A stretch of DNA of 44,118 nt from a virus. Shown here piece by piece: positions 28,476-34,529 of this stretch. Below the pieces are notes generated by a model. The model was not told the DNA's origin. It was given only the letters and a program-made list of their open reading frames with translations, and searched no databases. The DNA lies in the IMG/VR virus record IMGVR_UViG_3300046007_002916, positions 1 to 44,118 of that record, one strand, 5' to 3'. The stretch's first letter is position 1; each line of letters starts with the position of its first letter. Made by a program: the position numbers and the translations under genes.

Positions 28476-29144
28476 ATGTCTCTCACTCACTCCACCGTCT
28501 TTATTCCGGTCGCCACCCCGATTCATAAGGCTTGTGCGCCCGATGCCGGTCGCCGATTCTCTTTCCAGGACGCCGCGGCGTACGTCACGGCGGAATCGAA
28601 GTGTCTCCTGGCCGCTACCGATGGCCGTATGGCCGCGTATGTCCCTTTCCTTACCCATGATCCGAAAGACCGTGGTGCCGATGCCGATGCAATTCGCTTG
28701 ATTCCCGCGGCTGCGTTGAAGGCTTTGAAGAGGCGCGCAAAGGGCCCCGTTCCGGTGGTTCATATGAATGGAACGGCGTCTATTCCCGGCGGAGCCTCTT
28801 TCCCTCTTTCGGACATGGAAACGTTCCCGCCGATGGCCGATGTTCTCCCGAATGCCGCGAAGCTCAAGGATACGGTGGTCGTTACGTTGAATCCCGAGCT
28901 CCTGGCCCGCTTGGCAGAGGCGCTGGGGAGCGCCAATTCCGTGACGATTGTGGCGGACCGTGAGGGGAAGAATCCGTTGGTAGTCATTCCTGGGGAAGAG
29001 GCGCCGTGCGATGCGGTTGGTCTGCTTATGCCGCTCGCGTTTGCAAAGGGACGCGACGATAGGGCCGAGGCGCTCCGCCGTACGGCGAATGCCCGCGCCA
29101 TTATCGAAGAGACTGAAACGCGCAAGCGCCGCGCTGGCAAGTAA
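28476..29144 (+). CDS. DNA sliding clamp-like protein (222 aa)
   Basis: The ATG at 28476 is preceded by TTGAAAGTAGGAAATCGA. The 222-residue protein has the rhythm of DnaN clamp domains: CLLAATDGRMAAYVPF (residues ~46-61), IPAAALKALKRRAKGPVPVVHMNG, DMETFPPMADVLPNA (compare clamp FPDY..VIP), a VTLNPELLARLAEALG helix and a strand ending NPLVVIPG. Only about two of the three DnaN domains fit in this length. A clamp could aid the phage polymerase, which lacks obvious thioredoxin partner evidence here, or act as a decoy for host clamp-binding proteins. The basic C-terminal tail (ETRKRRAGK) is unusual for clamps. Confidence 0.65.
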   Translation: MSLTHSTVFIPVATPIHKACAPDAGRRFSFQDAAAYVTAESKCLLAATDGRMAAYVPFLTHDPKDRGADADAIRLIPAAALKALKRRAKGPVPVVHMNGTASIPGGASFPLSDMETFPPMADVLPNAAKLKDTVVVTLNPELLARLAEALGSANSVTIVADREGKNPLVVIPGEEAPCDAVGLLMPLAFAKGRDDRAEALRRTANARAIIEETETRKRRAGK

Positions 29145-29149
29145 CCGCC

Positions 29150-29217
29150 GCCCGAAACGGCCCGGGGTTTCCCGGCGCCGTCCCAGTGGAGCGTGATTCC
29201 ACTAGCTGATGATGGGC
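29150..29217 (+). ncRNA. Type II hammerhead-like ribozyme, copy 4
   Basis: GCCC (29150-29153), GAA (29154-29156), stem III outer ACGGC/GCCGT (29157-29161, 29177-29181) extended by CCGGG/CCCGG (29162-29166, 29171-29175) with loop GTTT and a bulged C, C17 at 29182, stem I (29183-29190 with 29198-29205, one C-A mismatch) with loop GCGTGAT, CTGATGA (29206-29212), extra T, GGGC (29214-29217). The longer stem III is outside the conserved core. The predicted cut is between 29182 and 29183. Confidence 0.83.
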
Positions 29218-29250
29218 AGAATTCCCGTATTGAAAGATAAACGGTATAGA

Positions 29251-29358
29251 ATGATCCCCGTGTTCCTTGCCCTGGCATACTGCGCCATTCCCATTCTGCT
29301 CCTGGTTGCCGGTGGCATCCTGGGGTGGATTGTGAATAGAAAGCGCACCTACCCCTAG
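29251..29358 (+). CDS. 35-aa membrane peptide at end of early operon
   Basis: An ATG at 29251, after TTGAAAGATAAACGGTATAGA, encodes MIPVFLALAYCAIPILLLVAGG and then ILGWIVNRKRTYP. It is one long hydrophobic helix with a basic C-terminus, so a single-pass inner-membrane peptide with the tail in the cytoplasm. It would be the only gene on the last, ~260-base mRNA made by ribozyme 4 and the terminator. The dedication of a whole processed mRNA to it suggests it is a real gene; function is unknown. Confidence 0.65.
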   Translation: MIPVFLALAYCAIPILLLVAGGILGWIVNRKRTYP

Positions 29359-29375
29359 CATGGTCGTATACCGCC

Positions 29376-29397
29376 AGTAGGATTCCATCTGCCTACT
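29376..29397 (+). promoter_or_regulatory. Hairpin containing sense and antisense leader-like sequence
   Basis: AGTAGG (29376-29381) pairs with CCTACT (29392-29397) across a 10-base loop. AGTAGGATT matches the early ribosome-binding leader, and CCTACTTTCG (29392-29401) is its antisense. No start codon follows at the normal distance, so this is not an active leader for a recognised gene. Confidence 0.45.
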
Positions 29398-29401
29398 TTC
29401 G

Positions 29402-29440
29402 CCCCCTCCCTGGAATTACGCTCCGGGTCGAGGGGGTTTT
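29402..29440 (+). terminator. Early-operon terminator with loop ATTACGC
   Basis: CCCCCTC (29402-29408) pairs with GAGGGGG (29430-29436), followed by TTTT. The stem continues inside as CCTGGA/TCCGGG (29409-29414, 29422-29427) with a 7-base loop ATTACGC (29415-29421). This loop is the exact reverse complement of the GCGTAAT loops of the early 5' hairpins, and GGAATTACGCTCC is the exact reverse complement of ribozyme 1's loop and adjoining stem. It ends the early unit. Confidence 0.85.
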
Positions 29441-29456
29441 CATCAATTCCCGTCCG

Positions 29457-29519
29457 TTTCCGGATCCGGAAAAACTTTCAGGATTTCCCATTGACAAGTG
29501 TTCCGAAATGAGGACACTT
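29457..29519 (+). promoter_or_regulatory. Palindrome and dyad upstream of the regulator/integrase genes
   Basis: TTTCCGGATCCGGAAA (29457-29472) is a perfect 16-bp palindrome. Downstream, TTGACA (29491-29496), a consensus -35 box, overlaps a dyad AAGTGTTCC/GGACACTT (29496-29504, 29512-29519). No good -10 box is found at 16-18 bp, so promoter activity is uncertain. The layout looks like an operator region; the MarR-like protein at 30368 is a possible ligand. Confidence 0.4.
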
Positions 29520-29527
29520 CCCTCTAG

Positions 29528-29701
29528 ATGACTGAGGAAGGCGTTTACGTAGGCCGTGCGGTCCTGAAGGCAAGGATCGCGGAACTGGAATTGCAGGTCG
29601 AAGCGCAGGGAATCGCGCTGAGAGCAGTCAACGCGGAGCTGATGAGGCTTCAGAAAGAAGGCAAGGATGCTGAACAGGACTTCCGTCCAGGTAGTCGTTG
29701 A
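29528..29701 (+). CDS. Small coiled-coil protein (57 aa)
   Basis: An ATG at 29528 encodes MTEEGVYVGRAVLKARIAELELQ... with an amphipathic helix through residues ~10-46 and a polar tail. There is no strong Shine-Dalgarno sequence, and the gene overlaps the next by 35 bases. Composition is protein-like. It is the first gene after the operator-like region. Function is unknown. Confidence 0.5.
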   Translation: MTEEGVYVGRAVLKARIAELELQVEAQGIALRAVNAELMRLQKEGKDAEQDFRPGSR

Positions 29702-29885
29702 GTACTTGAAGGCGAGAGCAGCAGCAGAAGCCCGGGGCATGGACTGTTACCCGGAGAGTCTGATGTTGACCAAGGCCGCTGATGTCATTACCGAATTGAG
29801 TGCCGAGCTGGCTTCCGCCAAGGAGCGGACGCGCCGGCTCCAGTTGCAGGTTTCCGAGTTTGAATGCCGGGAGGGTGGGCTATGA
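29667..29885 (+). CDS. Small coiled-coil phage protein (72 aa)
   Basis: The ATG at 29667 has AAGGCAAGG just upstream. The 72-residue product contains SLMLTKAADVITELSAELASAKERTRRLQLQVSEFE, a coiled coil that parallels PSIMLEAADTIERLTAERDEARR in the protein at 43711, suggesting the same small-protein family. An internal ATG at 29739 is an alternative start that would avoid the overlap with the upstream gene. Function is unknown. Confidence 0.55.
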   Translation: MLNRTSVQVVVEYLKARAAAEARGMDCYPESLMLTKAADVITELSAELASAKERTRRLQLQVSEFECREGGL

Positions 29886-30223
29886 AGGCTTTCCTGGCGC
29901 GTGATTATGGGATTGACCCGGATCTCCAGAATCTCTCCGATGGTCTCCTGAAATCCCCTTGCGTTCGTTCAACGCTTCGCTATTCTTCCGCCGAGCGGCG
30001 GCTTGAGAGAGCCGTTATCCGGGAGCTTCTGCGTAATCCGGAATCGAAGCGGGTGGTTCTCGATGCTGTCTGTCTCCGCAGGGTGTTAGGTAATTCCTGG
30101 GAAGAAGTCGTCAGTTCCCTGGGGCGTCCCGGCCTATCGCGTGTCTCGCTGTTGGTTTGCGAGGCGTGTGTCCGGGTAACCGTTGGTTTTTCCGGAAGCC
30201 GGATTATTGCCGAGGTCTACTGA
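29882..30223 (+). CDS. Hypothetical phage protein (113 aa)
   Basis: The ATG at 29882 overlaps the previous stop (ATGA) and has GAGGGTGGGC upstream. The product is helical and basic (STLRYSSAERRLERAVIRELLRNPESKRVVLDAVCLRRVLGNSWEEVVSSLG). The segment NSWEEVVSSLGRPGLSRVSL could be a small helix-turn-helix, but this is not a confident match. Its stop overlaps a further ATG at 30223. Confidence 0.6.
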   Translation: MKAFLARDYGIDPDLQNLSDGLLKSPCVRSTLRYSSAERRLERAVIRELLRNPESKRVVLDAVCLRRVLGNSWEEVVSSLGRPGLSRVSLLVCEACVRVTVGFSGSRIIAEVY

Positions 30224-30726
30224 TGCGTTTGCTTATCTCCTCTGTGTCACTAAAGTGGATACATTTCGATTTTGAGACAGCCAAAGCCGGGGTTTATTAC
30301 CTGAACTTCGGTAGGCGGTGGGACTTCTTCATTGACATTCGTCCATCACGTTGGTACAACCGTTTCCATGAGAACGCCTGTCTCGCGGATGATGGATGCC
30401 TTCAAGATTCTCCGGACGGTGGATCCGGAGATGCAGCTGCTCTATGCGGCGGTCTTCCTCGAGATTGCCTCCAGGCACCCGAAGCCGTGTCCGATGGCGG
30501 ACCTCGGTCCGATGTTCGGGGTATCCCGGGCGACCATCAGCCGGATCCATGTCTATCTGTCTCACCATGTCATCAAGACAACGGTGGACAAGCGGGCGGG
30601 GCACGGGTTGATTCGTGCGGCGGAGAATGCGGAGAACCGGAGTCACCTGGATCTCACGCTCACGGCCAAGGGCAAGACGATGTACGAACAGGTGCAGGCT
30701 GCTCTCGAAAGGAAGTGACTGTATGA
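30223..30726 (+). pseudogene. Possible disrupted gene running into the regulator gene
   Basis: An ATG at 30223 overlaps the preceding stop as TGATG. The first ~45 residues look like real protein (MRLLISSVSLKWIHFDFETAKAG, VYYLNFGRRWDFFIDIRPSRW). After about 30365 the frame continues under the MarR-like gene with low-complexity Gly/Asp/Pro composition typical of a shadow frame. It may be the 5' remnant of a gene cut by acquisition of the regulator, or a short gene with an out-of-frame end. The full 167-residue product is unlikely to be functional. Confidence 0.35.
30368..30718 (+). CDS. MarR-like winged-helix regulator (116 aa)
   Basis: The 116-residue protein has a helical N-terminus (MQLLYAAVFLEIASRHPKPCPMADL), a helix-turn-helix at residues ~43-62 (MADLGPMFGVSRATISRIHV), a wing, and a C-terminal LTLTAKGKTMYEQVQAALER that is typical of MarR proteins. 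The ATG at 30368 is favoured; a TTG twelve codons upstream is possible. Its position before the integrase suggests control of integration or of the RNA polymerase. Dyads at 29496-29519 and 31964-31981 are candidate operators. A phage-specific role is inferred. Confidence 0.75.
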   Translation: MRTPVSRMMDAFKILRTVDPEMQLLYAAVFLEIASRHPKPCPMADLGPMFGVSRATISRIHVYLSHHVIKTTVDKRAGHGLIRAAENAENRSHLDLTLTAKGKTMYEQVQAALERK

Positions 30727-31772
30727 AGATCACCAAGCGGGGCAGTTCATGGCAGGCTTCGGTGATCCAGGACGGGAAGCGCACCCGCTACTCGTTCAAG
30801 ACGGAGCAGGAAGCCCGTGTCTGGGCGGCAGAGGCAGAGCTTGCGATGGTCAAGGGCGTCTCCGTGCCGACCCGTGGGGATTCCACGGGGACTGGCGGCA
30901 AGACCCTCATGGAGCTATATCGGATCACGCATGAGACGAGATGGTCGGCTTGCTGGAGCGATGCCATGACCATCTTGGGGAACACGGTGGTCCGTGAGCT
31001 CGGTCCGGATACCGATGTCTCCGACATTGGGTTCTCCACAATCTCGTCGTGGGTTGGCACCCTCCGCACCAAGGCACTCTCGCAGTCCACGGTGAACCGG
31101 CGTCTTGCTGCGTTGAGCACCATGCTCGGGACGGCGGTCAACCTCGGGTGGATCCGGGAGAAGCCGAAGATCCCGATGGGCAAGGAAGCCCGTAGGGAGC
31201 GCCGGTATCTCACGCATGAGGAAGAGGAAACGATCCTTTCTCAACTCAAGGGCACCCGCGAGTGGGGCCTGGCAGTCGTTGCTGCCGATACTGGGCTCCG
31301 TCTTTCCGAGCTTCTCAACCTTCGGTGGCGGAGCGTCCGCAATGACTTCGTGACCGTTGAGAAGTCCAAGAACGGGAGTCCCCGGACTATTCCCCTTTCT
31401 TCCCGGTCCCGTGGGGTGATCGCTGGGATCCCCAGGGACAAGGCGGGTCCCTTTGCCGGCATGGATCGGTTTGAGACGAGCCGGCGGTTCAAGCGGGCTA
31501 TCGTGGCTGCTGGCATCACCGACGATGCGGTCGTCTTCCATTCCCTTCGCCATACCTGCGCCTCGCGGTTGGTGATGATGGGGGTGGACATCATGCGGGT
31601 GCGTCAATGGATGGGCCACAAGAGCATCGCTACGACGATGATCTACGCCCACCTGGCACCCGATTCACTATCGGACGTTGTGGCAAAGATTGACGCCTGC
31701 ACAAGAGAAAAACTCTTGTGCGAAAGTCGTGCCACAATCTGTGGCAAACTGCCACAGTCAGAGGCATCGTGA
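30723..31772 (+). CDS. int: Tyrosine recombinase, phage integrase
   Basis: The start MKITKRGSSWQASV at 30723 follows GAAAGGAAGTGACTGT; the frame open upstream is low complexity. The 349-residue protein has an N-terminal arm-binding region with ...KRTRYSFKTEQEARVWAAEAE, a core-binding domain (~60-160), and a catalytic domain with Arg193 (DTGLRLSELL), His273/Arg276 (HSLRHT), His299 (MGHKS) and Tyr308 (MIYAHL). All five classic residues are in place. It should integrate the phage at a host tRNA-Leu gene matching the att core 24 bases downstream. Integrases at this place are known in T7-like phages of cyanobacteria and SAR11. Its 3' end carries a stem-loop and the first of the TGTGGCA repeats. 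Confidence 0.95.
   Translation: MKITKRGSSWQASVIQDGKRTRYSFKTEQEARVWAAEAELAMVKGVSVPTRGDSTGTGGKTLMELYRITHETRWSACWSDAMTILGNTVVRELGPDTDVSDIGFSTISSWVGTLRTKALSQSTVNRRLAALSTMLGTAVNLGWIREKPKIPMGKEARRERRYLTHEEEETILSQLKGTREWGLAVVAADTGLRLSELLNLRWRSVRNDFVTVEKSKNGSPRTIPLSSRSRGVIAGIPRDKAGPFAGMDRFETSRRFKRAIVAAGITDDAVVFHSLRHTCASRLVMMGVDIMRVRQWMGHKSIATTMIYAHLAPDSLSDVVAKIDACTREKLLCESRATICGKLPQSEAS
31679..31757. repeat. Cluster of TGTGGCA repeats and a hairpin by the att site
   Basis: TGTGGCA occurs directly at 31679-31685 and 31740-31746 and inverted (TGCCACA) at 31730-31736 and 31750-31756. Between them lies a perfect 9-bp hairpin, GCACAAGAG/CTCTTGTGC (31699-31707, 31713-31721) with loop AAAAA. The cluster lies inside the end of the integrase gene, just before the att core, so it may bind integrase or an excision factor. 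Confidence 0.55.
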
Positions 31773-31795
31773 CTAATAATACACCCATCTTACAT

Positions 31796-31836
31796 GCGGG
31801 CGTGGCGAAATTGGCAGACGCATCAGATTTAGGTTC
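31796..31836. other. Phage attachment site (attP core): 5' half of tRNA-Leu(UAG)
   Basis: The 41 bases starting GCGGGCGTGGCGAAATTGGC match the 5' acceptor strand, D arm and anticodon loop (TTTAGGT, anticodon TAG) of a bacterial tRNA-Leu. After that the sequence diverges: there is no T arm, no matching 3' acceptor strand and no CCA. A complete tRNA is therefore excluded, and the segment is read as the identity core for integration into a host tRNA-Leu gene. T7-like cyanophages have a similar tRNA-Leu core in the same position. Confidence 0.85.
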
Positions 31837-31878
31837 CGATGTCATAACTGTTTCGATATGCGAACTCACGCATCGGAA
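31834..31878. repeat. Inverted repeat at the edge of the att core
   Basis: TTCCGATG (31834-31841) and CATCGGAA (31871-31878) are complementary. The left arm crosses the point where tRNA similarity ends, so it may mark the strand-exchange region or an accessory site. Confidence 0.4.
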
Positions 31879-31963
31879 TGGACAATACGCCCATTCTTGT
31901 TGGGAAATCACGACGTTGTGCCTGTTTCGATCTGGGAACTGTATGAGAAACGCTGCATCATTC

Positions 31964-31981
31964 TGACACAACCTTGTGTCA
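31964..31981. promoter_or_regulatory. Perfect dyad upstream of RNA polymerase gene
   Basis: TGACACAA-CC-TTGTGTCA is an 18-base dyad with a 2-base centre, too tight for a hairpin but fitting a dimeric repressor. A half-site TGACACA recurs around 32007. It lies between the att site and the RNA polymerase gene, an obvious point for lytic/lysogenic control. No host promoter boxes with good spacing were found next to it. Confidence 0.5.
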
Positions 31982-32047
31982 CGGCGTGGGGCAGGGGATG
32001 AGTGACTGACACACTTTGGCCAAGGATCGGCCAAGAAAGGTGGACGC

Positions 32048-34462
32048 ATGGGACGCGGCATTAGCCAGCATGAGCTCGATCAAGAGGGGTTCGAGCGGGG
32101 ACGCAAGCGGTACTACAAGTCGGTCCGTCGGGCGATGGATGCGGGAGCGGAATCGTCCACCAACTGGGGAAGCCGGATGGTGGAGTCGGCCATCCTGCCC
32201 ATGTCGATCCGCTTGAAGGACGCGATGGAGACCGATAAGGGGGTCGGGGCTGTCCTGCTTCGGCAGCTTGACATGGACCCGAAGGTCATGGCGATGCTTG
32301 CGTTTCAGTCCCTCCTAGACGGGTCGGCCAAGGGCAAGACGTTTACCCGGGGATGCATTGAGACCGCCCGGGTAGTCCAGCATGAGGCAATGGCGTCCAT
32401 GCTCAAGGAGGTGGACGAGCGCCGGTTCGACCGCTTCAAGCTCTACACCGCCGGGCGGGGGTACAAGAACTGCCTCAAGAACTTCAAGAAGATGCTGAAG
32501 CACACGAATCCGGAGATCGTGGAGAAGTACGCCTGGAGCGACGAGGAAGCCATCAAGGCCGGCTATGTGCTGGCAATGGTGGCCATCGAAACCACGGGTC
32601 TCCTCGAGCGGATCGTTTACCAGAAGACTCGGCGAATGTCGGTGTCCACCTTGGTCCTCACCAAGGATGCCTGGGAGTACATCCACAAGTCGATGAAGAA
32701 GTCGGAGGCGCTGTACCCCATCAAGCTCCCGATGGTTGTGCCCCCGCGCAAGTGGGTGGACCCGGACAACGGTGGCTACGAGCAGGGGTTTGGCGATCCG
32801 TTGGTGCGCGGGGCAACCAAGGTAGCCAAGGCTTCCCATACCAAGGAGGCGATGCCGCTTGTGTATGACGCCATCAACATCATCCAGCACACCCCGTTCC
32901 GGGTGAACAAGGAAGTACTTGACGTTGCCTTGAAGGTCTTTGAGGACCGTATCTCCATTGGCGATCTTGATGTTCACGAAGAGCGGGTGCTTCCGGTCGC
33001 CCCTCCGGAACTCCAACTGGAATACAAGTGCAGGACCGAGGAGCAGTACCGCACGGTGCGCCTGTTCTTCTTGGATTGCTCCCGCGTTGCCGAGTTCAAC
33101 CGCAGGATCAACAGCCGCCGGATCACGGTCTCGCAGACCATCAGCCTGGCCCGTCGCTTTGCGGAGGAGCAGGACCTCCGGTTCTTCCATGCCGCTGCCC
33201 TTGACTTCCGTGGACGGTTCTACTGTCAAGCAACCGGGCTTTCCCACCAAGGGAGTGACCTTCAGCGTGGTCTGATTGAGTTCGGACTCGGTCACGTAGT
33301 TCCCCACAATTCCGAAGCCATGCACTCTTGGCTTCGCCACGGTGCTGCGGTGCTGGGGAAGAAGGGGACGCTTGAGGAACGGGCCAACGCCATGTCCGCC
33401 ATCATCCGTAGCGGAGAGGCGGAGGCCATTGCCAAGGATCCCGCTGGCACGATCTCCTTGTGGGGCAAGGCCGACGAGCCGTTCTCCTACCTTGCCTGGT
33501 GTCTTGACGTTCGCAACGTCCGTGCCGGCAAGCCATCTCATCTCATGGTTGCCGTGGACGGGAGCTGCAACGGGATCCAAGTCCTCTCGCTCCTGCTCCG
33601 TGACGAGGTGGGTGCTGCTGCCGTCAACCTGATCCCGTCATCCAAACCGAACGACATCTACCAGATGGTCGCGGACCGCACCATGCAGCGCATCGAAGAG
33701 GCGGTCGCTCGAGGCGAGTCGTACGCCGAAGGTTGGAAGAAGATTGGGGTGAGCCGCAGCATGGTGAAGCGGCCCGTCATGTGCCTGCCGTACAGCATCT
33801 CGATGCGGTCAGCCATGATGTACCTCAAGGAGGCGTACATGGAGTACCACCGGGATGGGCCGTGGAGTGATCCGTCAATTCCCTGCGGGTTCCTCATCAA
33901 GAAGGTATGGCCGTCGATCCAGGAAATCGTGGTGAAGGGGACCCAGTTCCTTGCTTGGGCGCGGGCCGCGGGAAGCATCATCACCAACCAGGGGATTCAC
34001 CCGGTTTGGGTGACGCCCGACGGCTTCACCGTCCAGCAGTCCTACTTCTCCTACGAACCGAGCCGGGTCCGGACAACCTTGGGCAAGGAAGCCCACATCT
34101 GGCAGATCCGGAAGGAAACCGCAAGGATCAACCGCAGGAAGCACTCCGCCGGTCTTGTCCCGAACCTGGTGCACAGCCTTGACGCAACCGCAGCGCGGGA
34201 AACCGCAAGGCGGTTGCACAAGGCAAACATCCCGGACATGGCGTTCGTCCATGACTCGTACCTCTGTCACGCCGCATTCCACCCGCAGCTTGCCAAGGAA
34301 CTCCGTGAGGCGTGGATCACCACCTTCTCTGGTGACCCGCTGCGGGATTGGGTGCGGCAGATTGAAGCGCAGCTCCCGAAGGGTGTTGTGCTGCCCCCAC
34401 CCCCTGAGTACGGGAACCTTGACATCAATGTCATCCGTGAATCTCGGTATTTCTTCTCGTAA
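32048..34462 (+). CDS. T7-type single-subunit DNA-directed RNA polymerase
   Basis: The 804-residue enzyme transcribes middle and late genes from phage promoters. Motif A is MVAVDGSCNGIQ with catalytic Asp504, motif B is SRSMVKRPVMCLPYS with Lys574, and motif C is AFVHDSYLCHA with Asp736. The N-terminal domain is shorter than in T7 (883 aa), as in other T7-like phages outside the coliphages. The ATG has AAAGGTGG just upstream. It is the first gene after the att site, so integration would separate it from or join it to host sequence. The enzyme defines the phage group. Confidence 0.98.
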   Translation: MGRGISQHELDQEGFERGRKRYYKSVRRAMDAGAESSTNWGSRMVESAILPMSIRLKDAMETDKGVGAVLLRQLDMDPKVMAMLAFQSLLDGSAKGKTFTRGCIETARVVQHEAMASMLKEVDERRFDRFKLYTAGRGYKNCLKNFKKMLKHTNPEIVEKYAWSDEEAIKAGYVLAMVAIETTGLLERIVYQKTRRMSVSTLVLTKDAWEYIHKSMKKSEALYPIKLPMVVPPRKWVDPDNGGYEQGFGDPLVRGATKVAKASHTKEAMPLVYDAINIIQHTPFRVNKEVLDVALKVFEDRISIGDLDVHEERVLPVAPPELQLEYKCRTEEQYRTVRLFFLDCSRVAEFNRRINSRRITVSQTISLARRFAEEQDLRFFHAAALDFRGRFYCQATGLSHQGSDLQRGLIEFGLGHVVPHNSEAMHSWLRHGAAVLGKKGTLEERANAMSAIIRSGEAEAIAKDPAGTISLWGKADEPFSYLAWCLDVRNVRAGKPSHLMVAVDGSCNGIQVLSLLLRDEVGAAAVNLIPSSKPNDIYQMVADRTMQRIEEAVARGESYAEGWKKIGVSRSMVKRPVMCLPYSISMRSAMMYLKEAYMEYHRDGPWSDPSIPCGFLIKKVWPSIQEIVVKGTQFLAWARAAGSIITNQGIHPVWVTPDGFTVQQSYFSYEPSRVRTTLGKEAHIWQIRKETARINRRKHSAGLVPNLVHSLDATAARETARRLHKANIPDMAFVHDSYLCHAAFHPQLAKELREAWITTFSGDPLRDWVRQIEAQLPKGVVLPPPPEYGNLDINVIRESRYFFS

Positions 34463-34529
34463 TTGGTGTCACCACTAGCATACTGTCACTACATCGTTAC
34501 ACTAAAGCAATCCAAGGAAGGAGCAACGT
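34463..34529 (+). promoter_or_regulatory. Intergenic segment before SSB gene, possible phage promoter
   Basis: This 67-base gap between RNA polymerase and SSB is one of the few sizeable gaps in the DNA-metabolism region. It contains CACTAGCATACTGTCACTACATCG and ends in GGAAGGAG, the SSB ribosome-binding site. A phage promoter is likely from position, but no motif shared clearly with other gaps could be established. Confidence 0.3.

Noticed and set aside
26764-29217. The four repeats as rho-independent terminators or simple intergenic repeats.
   Set aside because: No T tracts follow, and the invariant GAAAC, GTC and CTGANGA lie at junctions of three covarying stems, which fits a hammerhead and not a terminator.
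29101-29388. A minus-strand gene whose start is preceded by GAAAGTAGG and a GCGTAAT hairpin.
   Set aside because: The leader-like similarity is real, but the frame runs across ribozyme 4 and the clamp gene end with poor protein composition; the complement to the sense leaders is treated as a regulatory feature.
31796-31880. A complete tRNA-Leu gene.
   Set aside because: Only the 5' half matches; T arm and 3' acceptor strand are absent, so it is an att core.
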